Below are positions 1 to 18,276 of a DNA stretch of 64,000 nucleotides, one piece after another. Below the pieces are notes generated by a model. The model was not told the DNA's origin and made no database searches. It saw only the letters and a list, made by a program, of their open reading frames with translations. Both the position numbers and the translations under genes were made by a program. Every line of letters starts with the position of its first letter. The first letter of the stretch is position 1. Source of the stretch: Hirundichthys speculiger (Eukaryota > Chordata > Actinopteri > Beloniformes > Exocoetidae); assembly GCA_018398805.1 (NCBI GenBank), contig JAGFBZ010000178.1:1178001-1242000 (forward strand). The letters run 5' to 3'.

Positions 1-1229
1 AAATTCCAAATGAAGTTGGAATCCAAGTCACGTTGTCTTAAAATTTGAGGTGAAAGGTTTGATCATGTTCCTTTAGTATTAACTGACCAGGCTGTTTTTG
101 TTTGTGACATTCAGATGATTCAGACAATGCTATCCATGTCAGCCTGCAATGATGTTCTTATCTACCATTTCAGCTCTTGTGTAAGAGCTGATTTTGTCGT
201 GTCCCTGCTCGAGAATCGAATCTTGGGAGTGTTTCTTACCTCAGGCCTTTCCTTGTATTCCTCAATAGAATCCATTCATTCTCTCCTTATTCTGGAACTG
301 TTTTACTTTGTTTTGGTTTCTTGTTTTGCTCTTCTTCCTAACAAGTGTTATTCAAGGTCAAAGTTTCTGGATTTATTATGACAGATGTGTGGTGGTGAAC
401 TTCAGCTCCTTTTTTAATAATTATTTCCTAATAGAAGGAAAAACACCCTCCTTCTTCTCAATTATGAAAAAAAAACATTGAAAGCACAGTTATTTGAAAT
501 AATTATCTGCTGACTTGTGAGACAAGTTGCATTTGATGTTGATGTTTCCATGGTAAAGTTAAATGTCATACTAAATAAAACGGATTCAGGCCAACATAAC
601 AAATGCTGGGAGACCGGCTTGAGTAATCCCTCAAACCCTTTTGGCCACAAAGACCAGCTTGAGTTCAGTATTGCTTAAATAATAACTTTATACACAGAGA
701 AAGGAGGAAGGGATTCCTCTCCTTCAGCCAAGTGGAGTCTTTGCCTGAAGCATTCGTATTATTCAGGCAAAATAAGCACATTTTCCCCCATCACATTGTT
801 TTTGATGCTCGTTGGGAGCCAAGAAATTAAAATCACAATTAAAATTCGACTAATGTCCTCAGCCCTACTTCCAGATTCAAAAAAACATTTTTATGGACAC
901 CCAGTTTGTGCAGCAGCAAGCAAATGACTGCTTTAAAAATAGAAGATTTTTGTGTCATTGTCGGTCCAGATAATGATGCATGGATGTCTCATGTAAGACA
1001 AAATTTTCAAACTTTTTTTTTTAAACCCTTTTTTTAATCCTCAAAGTCTTATCTAAACATCTCGAGGAGGGAAAAGACATCGCAATAAGTTAAAGACTTG
1101 ACAACCAACTCAATGATGACAGACCAGCAGGGTGGTCGGGTAAACCAAGACAATATTAAGGGTTTGGACCCTCTTTTACCTTCAGAACTGCCTTGGTCTC
1201 TGTGTCATAGATTCAAAAAGGTACTGCAA
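1..1229. other. AT-rich non-coding DNA, no gene seen
   Basis: No convincing exon, splice-bounded reading frame or RNA gene is visible. Short open frames here have no recognisable domain and lack coding character. If the TRIM gene downstream has its RING and B-box exons further left, this stretch is part of a large intron. That placement is inference. Confidence 0.5.
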
Positions 1230-1470
1230 ACATTCCTCAGAGAGTTTGGTCCGTATTGACATGATGGCGTCATGCAGTCACGGCAGATTTGTCGGCTGCA
1301 CGTCCATGATGAGGACCTCCAGTTCTAGCACATCCCAAAGCTGGTCTGCTGGATTGAGCTCTGGTGACTGTGGAGGCCACTGGAGCACAGGGAACTCACT
1401 GACATATTCCAGAAACCAATTTGAGATGATTTCCTGCTGGAGGCAGCTCAAAATGCAATCTTTAACATAA
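1230..1470 (-). mobile_element. Tc1/mariner transposase C-terminal relic
   Basis: Read on the minus strand, the stretch around 1280-1400 gives a peptide containing LQWPPQSPELNP followed by a QLWDV-like motif. This matches the region around the third catalytic acidic residue of Tc1-like transposases (family pattern WPxxSPDLNPIExLW). The frame runs for about 50 codons and ends soon after, so only a fragment remains. It lies just left of the LINE 5' end. It is a dead relic. Confidence 0.7.
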
Positions 1471-1948
1471 CAGATAGCGGGTAGCGGGTGGCTATCCTAA
1501 ACAAGGATAGGCAAGATACTGAGTTTGTGGAAAGTGCAAAAGACACGCCCATTGCCACACCTACAATGTGAGTAAGGGAGTCGGCATAGCGAATAGCGGC
1601 TTTAGGAAAGCTAAAGATTGCATAAGTGGTTAGCGGAGGATCTAGAATGCACCGCAAGGTGGCTGCAAATTGTAGTTGCTCTCACATAGTTTTAATATTT
1701 TTTTCGATTTTCTTTTTGTCTTTGAAATACAGCCGTCATTTTTATCAATTTTTTTGAAGAGGTTTTTACGTCGGTTCGGAGGCTGTGCTGCACGGGAGAG
1801 TTTTCAGCATACTTTTGTCTCTTTTTGGCTGTCTCCGATACTTGTTATGATGTGTCTCCATGGCAACGCTGGACTTGTTTACAGTCGTGAACAACTGCTA
1901 AAACTCTCTAAAATGAGGATTGGCAGTGATATAACATGACAAATCCTG

Positions 1949-3196
1949 ATGGAGTTGAGAAGAAAGAGAAGAGGATGCAGGGCAGGAGTGAAGCAGAGAG
2001 AAAAGCGGTTGAGATTTAAACCGTTTCTTCCAACTGTTGTGATGGGTAACGTCAGATCGCTAGCTAACAAAACGGACGAGCTTGAGATGCTAACCAGGTC
2101 CCAGAGAGAATACAGACAATGTAGTCTCATGTGCTTCACCGAGACGTGGCTGCATGAACACATCCCTGACTGTAACGTGTCTGTTCGCGGCTTTAAGACG
2201 GTCCGTTCAGACCGCAGTAAGCAACTCAGCGGGAAGCTGAGGGGAGGTGGGATTGCGGTGCTGGTTAACCAGCGTTGGTGTCATCCTGGTCACGTCACCG
2301 TCAAGGAGAAGATCTGCACGAGGGACCTTGAACTGTTAGCTGTGAGTTTCCGTCCTTATTATTTACCCAGAGAGTTTACCTGTGTTATTCTGGTAGTGGT
2401 TTATATTGTACCTGGTATCGCTCCAGACGCAGCCTGTGATGTCATCAGCTCCGTTATTGCAAGGCTGCAAACACAGTATCCAAACTCAGTTATGGCGATC
2501 TCTGGAGACTTCAACAATGTCTCCCTCTCTACAGCTTTACCATCATTCCAACAGTTTGTCAGCTGCTCCACCAGAGGAAATAAGACATTGGACTTATTTT
2601 ATGCAAATATTAAAAATGCATACAGCTGCTCTGCCCTGCCACCTTTAGGAAGATCTGACCATTATCTGGTTTTTCTCACCTCCACCTACAAGCCCATCGT
2701 TCAGCAGCAACCAGTGATCACAAAAACTATCAAAACCTGGTCTAATGAAGCTGAAGATGCTCTGAAAGGTTGCTTTGAGGCTATGGACTTGAATGCCCTC
2801 TGTGAACCTCATGGAGACAACATCAACGCCATGACTGAGTGTGTGACAGATTACATAAACTTCTGTGTGGACAGCATCGTTCCAACAAGAACTGTGAGGT
2901 GCTTCCCCAATAACAAACCCTGGATCACCAGAGACCTGAAAAAGCTGTTGAACATCAAAAAGAAAGCCTTCAGGGATGGAGACAGGGAGTTATTGAAGAC
3001 AATACAAAAACAAATTAAAGCACAAACCAGGAAGTGCAAGGAGGACTACAGGAAGAAGCTAGAAAGGCAGCTCCAGCAGAACAACGTGAGGGATGTGTGG
3101 TCCGGAATGAAGAAGATCACCGGCTTCAAGGCAAAGGGGGACCAGACTGATGGAGGTCTGGACAGAGCTAATGAACTGAACATGGTTCTTCAATAG
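1949..3196 (+). pseudogene. LINE apurinic/apyrimidinic endonuclease region
   Basis: A 415-codon open frame encodes an exonuclease-endonuclease-phosphatase fold domain. Visible hallmarks in order are an NVRSLANK block, a FTETWL block with the catalytic Glu, GGGIAVLV, SGDFN and GRSDHYLV, which carries the terminal catalytic His. In such elements this enzyme nicks target DNA to prime reverse transcription. The C-terminal third is a basic linker (KPWITRDLKK and after) normally continuous with the reverse transcriptase. Here the frame stops at 3196, so the polyprotein is broken. The first stretch before the NVRS block (about 30 residues, rich in Arg and Lys) may include non-coding leader. Confidence 0.85.
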
Positions 3197-3346
3197 GTTC
3201 AGTTCCCCCCCCTGCCTCCAGCCCAACAGACCACACCCCCTCGGTGAGCCCACAGCTTTCCTGTCACACCTCCACTCTGTCACCCTGCAGCTCAGTCATG
3301 GACCAGAGACCAGCACCGTCTTTCTCCACCTCAGAGACCTCCTCTG

Positions 3347-3371
3347 CCCCCCCCCCCCCCCCCCCCCCCCC
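3347..3371. repeat. Poly-C tract of 25 bases
   Basis: An uninterrupted run of 25 C residues between the endonuclease and reverse transcriptase parts of the LINE. Its length is hard to sequence accurately and may be wrong in the assembly. Confidence 0.9.
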
Positions 3372-3864
3372 ACTCTGTCTGTCTCCTCCTGCAATCAGGT
3401 CAAAAAACAACTTGAGAAACTGAACCAGAACAAGGCTGCAGGTCCAGACAGTGTCTGTCCCAGAGTTCTCAAGACCTGCTCATTGCAACTATGTCCGATT
3501 CTCCAGCACCTCTTCAACACCAGTTTGAGACAGAAAACAGTTCCTGTGCTGTGGAAAACATCCTGCCTTGTTCCAGTGCCTAAAAAACCACAACCAGCTG
3601 AACCTAGTGACTACAGACCAGTTGCCCTGACATCTCACATCATGAAAGTCCTGGAGAGACTCTTACTGGCCCACCTCAACAAGCAGGTTAGCACCTTTCA
3701 GGACCCATTACAGTTTGCATATCGTAATGGGCTTGGGGTTGAAGACGCCATCATCTACCTGCTTCACAGAGCCCACTCTCATCTGGACCAATCAGCCAGC
3801 ACTTTGAGGGTCATGTTCTTTGATTTCTCCAGTGCTTTTAATACAATTTAGCCTGCGTTGTTAT

Positions 3865-5126
3865 TAGGGCTGGGACGACGCGTCGACGTCATCGATTACG
3901 TCGACGCAAAAAATACGTCGACGCAGAACTGCACGTCGATGCTCGTCACTCAGAATCAAAAATGGCGGCGGCCGCGCAGCATCGAGTAGCAGCGAGTCGG
4001 GGGAGAAGAAGCTATCTCGTAACAGGATGTCAAAAGTATGGGAGTACTTTACACCTAAAGGTAACGATTCGGTGGTCTGTGACCTGTGATCATAAAAGCA
4101 CTACCGCGATGCACCAGCACCTTAAGAAGAGGCACGCGGAGCTGCTTGTGTGGAGGAGAAGACACCGTAAGTTTTTCAACTTTTTTTTCTTCCTTTCCTT
4201 GTTTGCATGATTACCCCGTCATTCATCCAAACCGAACCACGTAACTTGTGCTCCAGCCTCACACACACAGAACATGTGCCCACTTAAACACACACGCGCC
4301 TTAACTGACACACATTCCTCAAATACATGCTAAAGTTAGTTTTTTTTTTTAATTTCTTTGTCTGTCTTTTATTTTTAAATACAACATTCATTGTTGTTTT
4401 CTAACTTTTAACTTTTAGGTTAATGTATTATTATTATTATACTTTATTGGTATGGGCAGATCATTTAGAAGTATATATTTTTATTAACCTGTGCACTGGT
4501 TTGTGATTTTGTTTTCAGGGACAGGGATAAGCAGAAAAGTTTTGGAGGACTACTATCAGACAACCCCCACCCCCCATGAGGCTGCTGCACTTACTGAGAG
4601 CATCCTAACTACTAAAAGTTAAACTACTGTTCACTTAACTGTAATAGGCCTAAAACTTAAATTTATTTGTTATTTATTTCACAGATTTAAATGATTAGGC
4701 TAAGTTGCTGCTGTCACACATTGTGTTGTTTTGTAAATTGCAGCTGTCACAGCTGCTGTTATTTTTTATTTATTTTATGTTGATAAGATTTTGGTTCAGA
4801 TTGCGTTTTTTGCAGTTTTATTTATTGAAGGAAAGTTTTATTTTATTATTTTTTTATTATAGGATTCCATTGCACTACAACTGTGTGCACTTTATTGTTG
4901 TATTGTTCAATACAATTCATTTTTGAACTTGAAGAAGAAATTTGTGTTTTATTCATGGAGATAATTTGCATTAACTGCTATACAGTCAATTATGGGGAGA
5001 TAATCGAGAATCGAATCGAAATCGAATCGAATCGGATTTAAAAATGAATCGTTAGATTAATCGATGCATCGAAAAACTATTTTCTAGATTAATCGATTAC
5101 AAAAATAATCGTTTAACCCAGCCCTA
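3865..5126 (+). mobile_element. Non-autonomous hAT element with perfect 8-bp target duplication
   Basis: A 1262-bp element bounded by inverted repeats tagggctggg (3865-3874) and cccagcccta (5117-5126). It is flanked by identical 8-bp duplications gttgttat at 3857-3864 and 5127-5134. An 8-bp duplication is the hAT signature. Subterminal regions are rich in TCGA/ATCGAT motifs on both sides. The insertion splits the LINE reverse transcriptase, so it is younger than the LINE. It has only a damaged N-terminal BED-finger remnant and no catalytic domain. Confidence 0.92.
4027..4160 (+). pseudogene. BED zinc-finger remnant of a hAT (ZBED-like) transposase
   Basis: An ATG at 4027 starts MSKVWEYFTPKGNDSVVCDL, a typical BED-finger opening with an aromatic WEYF block and the first zinc-binding Cys. 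A stop follows at once. A shifted frame continues with STTAMHQHLKKRH, which supplies the His pair. The finger is therefore split by a small indel and in-frame stops. In intact elements this domain binds the transposon ends. Confidence 0.75.
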
Positions 5127-6254
5127 GTTGTTATGGGAGAAGCTCCATAAGTTCCAGGTGGATTCCTCCACAACCTCCTGGATTTATGACTACTTCACAA
5201 ACAAACCACAGTTTGTGAGACTGAAAGGTTGTGTGTCTGAGATGGAGGTCAGCAGCATTGAAGCACCACAAGGAACTGTTCTCTCACCATTTCTCTTCAC
5301 GCTCTACACCTCTGACTTCCAGTACAACTCTGAGTCCTGTCATCTGCAGAAATACTCTGATGACTCTGCAGTTGTTGGGTGTATCAGCAACGGACAAGAA
5401 GCAGAGTACAAAGAACTGATCTGTCAGTTTGTAAAATGGTGTAGTAACAATCATCTCGTATTAAATACTAGCAAAACTAAGGAGATGATTGTCGACCTCA
5501 AGGGAAGCAAGAATCAACACAGCAGTGTTTCCATCCTGGGAAAGGAGGTGGAGGTGGTGGAGGAATACAAGTATCTTGGAGTTCAGCTTGACAACAGACT
5601 GGAGTGGAAATGCAACACAGAATACATCTACAAGAAAGGTCAGAGCAGACTCTACTTTTTAAGAAAGCTGAGATCTTTTAATGTCTGAACCAAGATGTTG
5701 CACATCTTCTATAGGTCTGTTGTTGAAAGTGCAATCAGCTTTGCAGCCATCTGCTGGGGCAGCAGTATCAGAACCAGAGACCTGAAGAGAATCAACAAAC
5801 TGATCAGGAAAGCTGGATCTGTGCTGGGTGTAACTCTGGAGCCGCTGGAGCTGATTGTTCAAAAAAGAATGCTGCACAAGCTGATGAAGATGATGGAGGA
5901 CTCTTCACACCCTCTCCATGACACAGTGATCAAACAACAGAGTGTGTTCAGTGAGAGGCTTCTGCAGGTCCGTTGCAAGAAGGAAAGATACAGAAGATCA
6001 TTCCTGCCAGCAGCCATCAGCCTCCACAACAAGACTTAACACCTGTTATTATATTATTATTATTATTGCTGTCTGTTGTTTATAAAAAAAAAAAAAAAAA
6101 AAGAGAGAGAGAGCCCTTACTACATTGAATTTCCCTTTATGGGATAAATAAAGTATTTTTTTCATTCATTTCTTTCATTTCATTCATTTTCATTTCATTC
6201 ATTCATTCATCCTAAACCCGCAATTTGTGGGTAGCAGCTAGCGGGTGGTGTACG

Positions 6255-6590
6255 ATCAGGGCCTTGATTACACACAGGTGGATTCTATTGATCATCATCA
6301 GTCATTCAGGACAACATTGGATCATTCAGAGATCCTCACTGAACTTCTGGAGTCAGTTTGCTGCACTGAAAGTAAAGGGGCCGAATAGTTTTGCACACCC
6401 CACTTTTCAGTTTTTCATCTGTTAAAAAAGTTTGAAATATCCTATAAACTTCGTTCCACTTCACGATTGTGTCCCACTTGTGGTTGATTCTTGACAAAAA
6501 AATTAAAATTTTATATCTTTATGTTTGAAGCCTGAAATGTGACAAAAGCTTGACAAGTTCAAGGGGGCCGAATACTTTCACAAGGAACTT
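6255..6590 (+). mobile_element. Tc1/mariner 3' terminal fragment
   Basis: The sequence gggggccgaatactttcaca near 6564-6583 and the preceding A/T-rich block match the well-known 3' ends of fish Tc1-like elements. A second, similar GGGGCCGAATAG phrase lies near 6377. No transposase frame is left. It follows the LINE tail directly. Confidence 0.65.
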
Positions 6591-6877
6591 TAGAGGACAC
6601 AAATGACTAGAATATGATTAATAGCAATACTAGTGGGATTTTTGACAAGCAGCAAGCTTGGCAGAAGTTCATCATTTGGCAAAGTATTGATGGATGCACC
6701 AGATCTTTTCAGTTTGTGCATCAGGTCACGGATCAGTTTCTGTTTCCACTTCAGTGCTGCATTTATGGATCGCTTGAACATGGAGGGTAAAATTTTTGTG
6801 GTTTTTTTTCCCCCCCAAACTTGGAATATGTACAGTTTTCTGAAGTTATGTACTATGTCGTCTGTGTTTGTAGTCAG
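6591..6877. other. Intron sequence 5' of the first TRIM exon seen
   Basis: The stretch ends in a usable acceptor (tgtttgtagtcag at 6865-6877). No exon with RING or B-box features is visible here or further left. A 63-codon minus-strand frame at 6590-6781 is Lys/Arg-rich but unrecognised. Confidence 0.5.
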
Positions 6878-14299
<7,422 letters not shown>

Positions 14300-17200
14300 G
14301 AACAGCGGTATTTGTATTTGCATCTGATGTGCAGAGGAACTGCACATCATAAAAGTATCACATGAGAGGTTATGACGCATCAGAGGTAATTTCGCTGCTC
14401 ACATTGTTTGCTTAGAGGCTTTATTCAGGTATCAGTCCCTCACACGTGTCTGTTTCAGAAAGTAGGTTTTCATAAAATGAATTTTAAAAAACTAACATTT
14501 AGAGTCAACAGACCCTGAGAAAAGAGAGTCTGATCTTTTGGCTTCATTTTGGGGGTTTGGAGTTGCTGAGTTTGTTGAGTCTGATTATACAAAGACATCT
14601 TCAACGGACCTCTGGTACCACAGTTCACCGTGTAAACGGAGGAGATCCTGTGAATTAAAGCTGTTCTTGCAGTCACGTGCCTCTTTACAGAAATGCACTG
14701 CACCACCGCAGTGGTGAAGGAACGACACCTGATGTAGGAGAAACTGCAGAGCAAGTGACAAATTTAGTGGCAGGTTAAATCCATGCTTATAAAAAAAATA
14801 AAAAACTGAAACAGCTGAAGATGAAGCATAAAACATATTTCAGGCAGGTAACTGAAGTCTACCGGGCTCGGTTGGACTCACTTAAAAACATTTTATTTAG
14901 TAAAGGAAACATAATTGGAGGAGCTTTTATGTGAAAATGAGTGCAGTAAATACATCCAGTCACTCAGAACTTCTAAAGGAAATGTTCTTCACATGATACT
15001 AATAAAAAAAACTTCTTTTAAATAGTCAATGACGTCAACTTCTACATCATGTTGATTAACCAAATCCTTCTTCTCACTCAAACTCAAACAAACACACACA
15101 TTTATGTATATATGTGTGTGTATAATTCTGTTTAAAAGCAGGAAGATATATACATAATTTATGTAACTGCAGAAAAACAGTAACCTAACGCTCTTGAAAC
15201 ATTCATCAGGGTGTCACAATTACAAGTGGCGGCTGGCTTGAACACAAATTGAACCTGTTTCAGCTTCATGTGGGGAAGAGCGAGAGAGAGAGAGAGAGAG
15301 AGAGAAAAGAGGAGAGAGAGAGAAATTTGGGCTATGAGAAAGTTCAGAGTCGGTTACCGTGGTAACAGCCTCCAAGTATTCCAAGTTTTCAAATCCAAAA
15401 CTTGACAGGTATGGTGTTAACTGAACCCTCGGGGTTCAAGTTAACTTGCTTTGTGAAACGGAAAACTCCGGTTTTCCTGAGTTCAGGTTCAACAGACTCA
15501 GAGTTTCTCCGTAACCTGCTTCCTGAAACAGAACCTGCTCATCAGTGACGCATCCAGATGTTTGGTTATTTTCATCAGATTGGGTGATTCGTGATTCTAG
15601 ATTTATTGTACTTTTTTTTCTTTCATGTTTGACTTGATAATCGCAGGTTCAGCTTTTAGCTTTTGAGGTTCAAGAGGAAATCCAGTTAACAAACGAGACT
15701 GAACATTTAACGTCCTCCATTTCATCAGATTCACTCTTGTTCATTTCATTTCTGCTTATGTACTCATGTTAATCATTTTATTGCCGTTTACCTGCCGCAG
15801 ATGAATGGACTTCAAACAGTGTGGTTGATTCTTAATTAACGGCAAAGTCTCTTAGAGTTTATTAAACTTCATATCTGGAATCACAGTGTGTGAATTTAAT
15901 GGCCACATTGAGCTCTTTAGATACTAATAATTATGTTTTTTTTTTTTTAATTACATATGCTGACATGACTGGTAGCTCTTGAATGGAAATCAACATCTAC
16001 TGTTCAGCAGCTCATTGAGTTTACCTGGTGAATGATTGACTTAAATGAGTGTAATGACACATGACTGCCGTGACCTTTCACCCATAAGCTCTTACAGACT
16101 TTATTTTCCCTCAGTCATCAGTCTTAAGTAACTAAATGAAAACACAGACACAGCAGGCTTATATATGAAAATATTTATGGGAATGTCTTAAAATCCTAAA
16201 TATCTTCTTACATTCATTCAATCAGAATCAGTTCTCGTCACTTTTAATAAACAGCCACGTGTTAAAGTGATTGTTTGCATCCACAGTTTTTCTTTCAAAT
16301 GGAGTTATTGTGTGATTTTCTTTCAGCAGAGGCCACAGAAGGCTTCCCAGGTGGGATGATATTGACATCAAAACGACTTTTTCTGCAGATTCTTACCAGA
16401 CTTTAAAGTTCTTGTTTAATGGGATAAAAGCAGGGAAGTTTAAATATACAATCATAAATAAAGCCTTTTGGCCGACAACACACACAAACATGAGCCTCAG
16501 CATTTGTCTGAATTTACCATTTGAATGTGAATAAATGTTATTATATCTGGGGGGGGGGCGAGTTCAGAGACACATCTGGCAGAGAGCCTCCTTCACGGTC
16601 GGAGCGTAAAACAACGTCCACGCAGTCGATCACGTGGCGCCTGAACCTCCAACTCACAACTTGTTAATTCAGCAACAATTTCAGGTCACAAGGTGGATTT
16701 TTCGGCTCAGATTAACATCCCTCACCAACCATGTCATGAATTTAAAGTGGAAGAATGAAATGAGCCAACACATTTGGTAAATAATATCAGATCTACTGCA
16801 GACCTCTCCAGGAATCATCTCTTCCTTTCACCTGTCGACTGCAGTAGAGGCCTCTGTGGTGTTCGGCCCAACCAAATGAGTTTGATCATCCGGGGTTTGC
16901 TCATCAGGTGCTTTCAGTTTGGTCACAAGGTGAGACGTCAACATTCAGAACATCTGCCTGATCATCCGAATGACTGGATCTGAGATACGATCACAACGGA
17001 TCTTCATCTGAAACCCTGAACATGTCCTGCCCTGGAGCAGGTTAAGAACCTGGTGTGAGTTACCATGGTTACCCAGCCAGATTAAGAGAGCCTCGCCGGT
17101 CTAAACCCCGCTCAGTCATAACTCCACCCATTACAATAAAGCAACTCAAATCTGTCAGCACATCTGCATTTGTTGAATGGGTTGAAAGTAGAGGGATTCA

Positions 17201-18276
17201 ATCCAGAGACCATTGATACAGTTAAACCAATTCAGTGTAACACACACACATACAAACACAGTTCTGGTAAACATGGAGTAAACAACATTGAGCAAAGAAG
17301 CAAACAGGCAGTGATGAAACCAGGAGGCTTCCTGCAAAAGAGGTGCAAGTTTTAAAAGCAGAAGTCTGTTTCAAGTTCATCACAAAAGGGCTTTTCTGAC
17401 GTGGCTCCGAGCAAAACATGGAACTAAATCACCTTACAGACACGATCCATGTCACCTGAACGCCACACAGGTAGGAACATGCAGTAGATGCTGTAAATGC
17501 ATCCGTCCTGCTTGCAGGAATACTGTCGTCGGTCTGCCACCGTGTGGCGGCTGTCAGGCATCGCGCACGTAGATGAAGCACAACAGGGCTGCCCAAGCAA
17601 CACAAAATCACAACATATGGTGGAATAATCTCATCAGGAGGCATTTCTGACGTGGCACCGGCGTCAGAAAGCTCTACGTCACAGCTCCGTGGGCAGTGGG
17701 AGCACTGAAACGGGGGCCTTCGGTGGAATGAAAGAAGATGTGGGAGATGAAGCATTAAAACCTGCGGCATCAGCCAGACCTCCGCAACCACCACGCAACT
17801 CCACTTTTCTGTGAGTCAGACCTTTACTCTTTACTTAAACATGGCTTTCAAGGAGTGGACTGGACCTTAAAAAAATAAATAAATAAAAATGAAAAACATG
17901 TCCAGAGTGGCTGAATGATGCCTGCAGGGCTGCACTGAGCATTCCTTTGTAAATACGGGATAATAAATACAGTACAGTCGACTACAGACTCTGTGGCACC
18001 AAGGATCAGTGCAAATCAACAGCAATCTTTCTCCAACATATTCGCCTCCTCCTGACTGTCTCAGCAGGAGCTGCCTGAGCTCTGGGCCAACTCTACAACT
18101 CCACGAGCAAAACCCCAAACTCACGCGAGCTCTCTGGAAACTTATTGCACAGAAAAGTGACATCGATCAAACCCGACTGCACATAGAGATAAAGAGAACG
18201 ACTAAAAGGAAATGACAGGACAAATTAAGCAAATGAAGGAAGGGAAGGACTGCAACCACGTGATGTTTGACGGACA
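14300..18276. other. Tail-to-tail spacer between the TRIM gene and dgke
   Basis: It holds the 3' untranslated regions of both genes, a GA-rich microsatellite (15269-15322), and AT-rich sequence with no exon. Phrases such as 'gttaccatggtaac'-like palindromes and 'aacctgcttcctgaaaca' at 15340-15540, with related sequence again near 16980-17100, resemble fish PIF/Harbinger-type non-autonomous elements, but I could not fix the ends. No SPRY-coding exon was found in any frame. Confidence 0.5.
15269..15322. repeat. (GA)n microsatellite
   Basis: Purine-only GA-rich array, interrupted by short AAAAGAGG phrases. Confidence 0.9.

Larger units (their letters stand above)
3483..6039 (+). pseudogene. LINE reverse transcriptase, interrupted by hAT insertion and stop codons
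   Basis: The N-terminal part (3483-3850) carries the fingers/palm motifs WKTSCLVPVPKK, DYRPVALTS and FFDFSSAFNTI. It ends at a TAG codon just before the hAT insertion. The frame resumes after the insertion (from about 5128) with LWEKL, PQGTVLSPFLFTLY and the catalytic KYSDDSAVVG (YSDD in place of the common YADD), then the thumb region with YLGVQLDNRLEW. A TGA at 5686-5688 breaks the frame, and 5695-6039 continues with the C-terminal domain (FYRSVVESAISF). At least two nonsense changes plus the insertion make this a dead copy. Confidence 0.85.
1480..6212 (+). mobile_element. L2-like (Jockey superfamily) LINE, inactivated and split by a hAT element
   Basis: A non-LTR retrotransposon in sense orientation. 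It shows an AP-endonuclease region, then a poly-C tract, a reverse transcriptase in several broken frames, a short 3' UTR with an AATAAA-like stretch around 6140, and a tail of ATTC-type simple repeats at about 6160-6212. The 3' end (a hairpin-like 'tccctttatgggataaataa') is of the kind found on fish L2/Rex1-type elements. The 5' limit is uncertain because the region 1480-1950 has no hallmark. Stop codons, frame breaks and the insertion at 3865-5126 make it non-functional. The clade assignment (L2 versus Rex1) is by general resemblance and needs a tree. Confidence 0.85.

Noticed and set aside
6590..6781. A 63-codon minus-strand frame (MFKRSINAALKWKQKLIRDL)
   Set aside because: Composition is protein-like but it is short, has no recognised domain, adjoins a Tc1 fragment and lies antisense to the TRIM intron; I could not support it as a gene.
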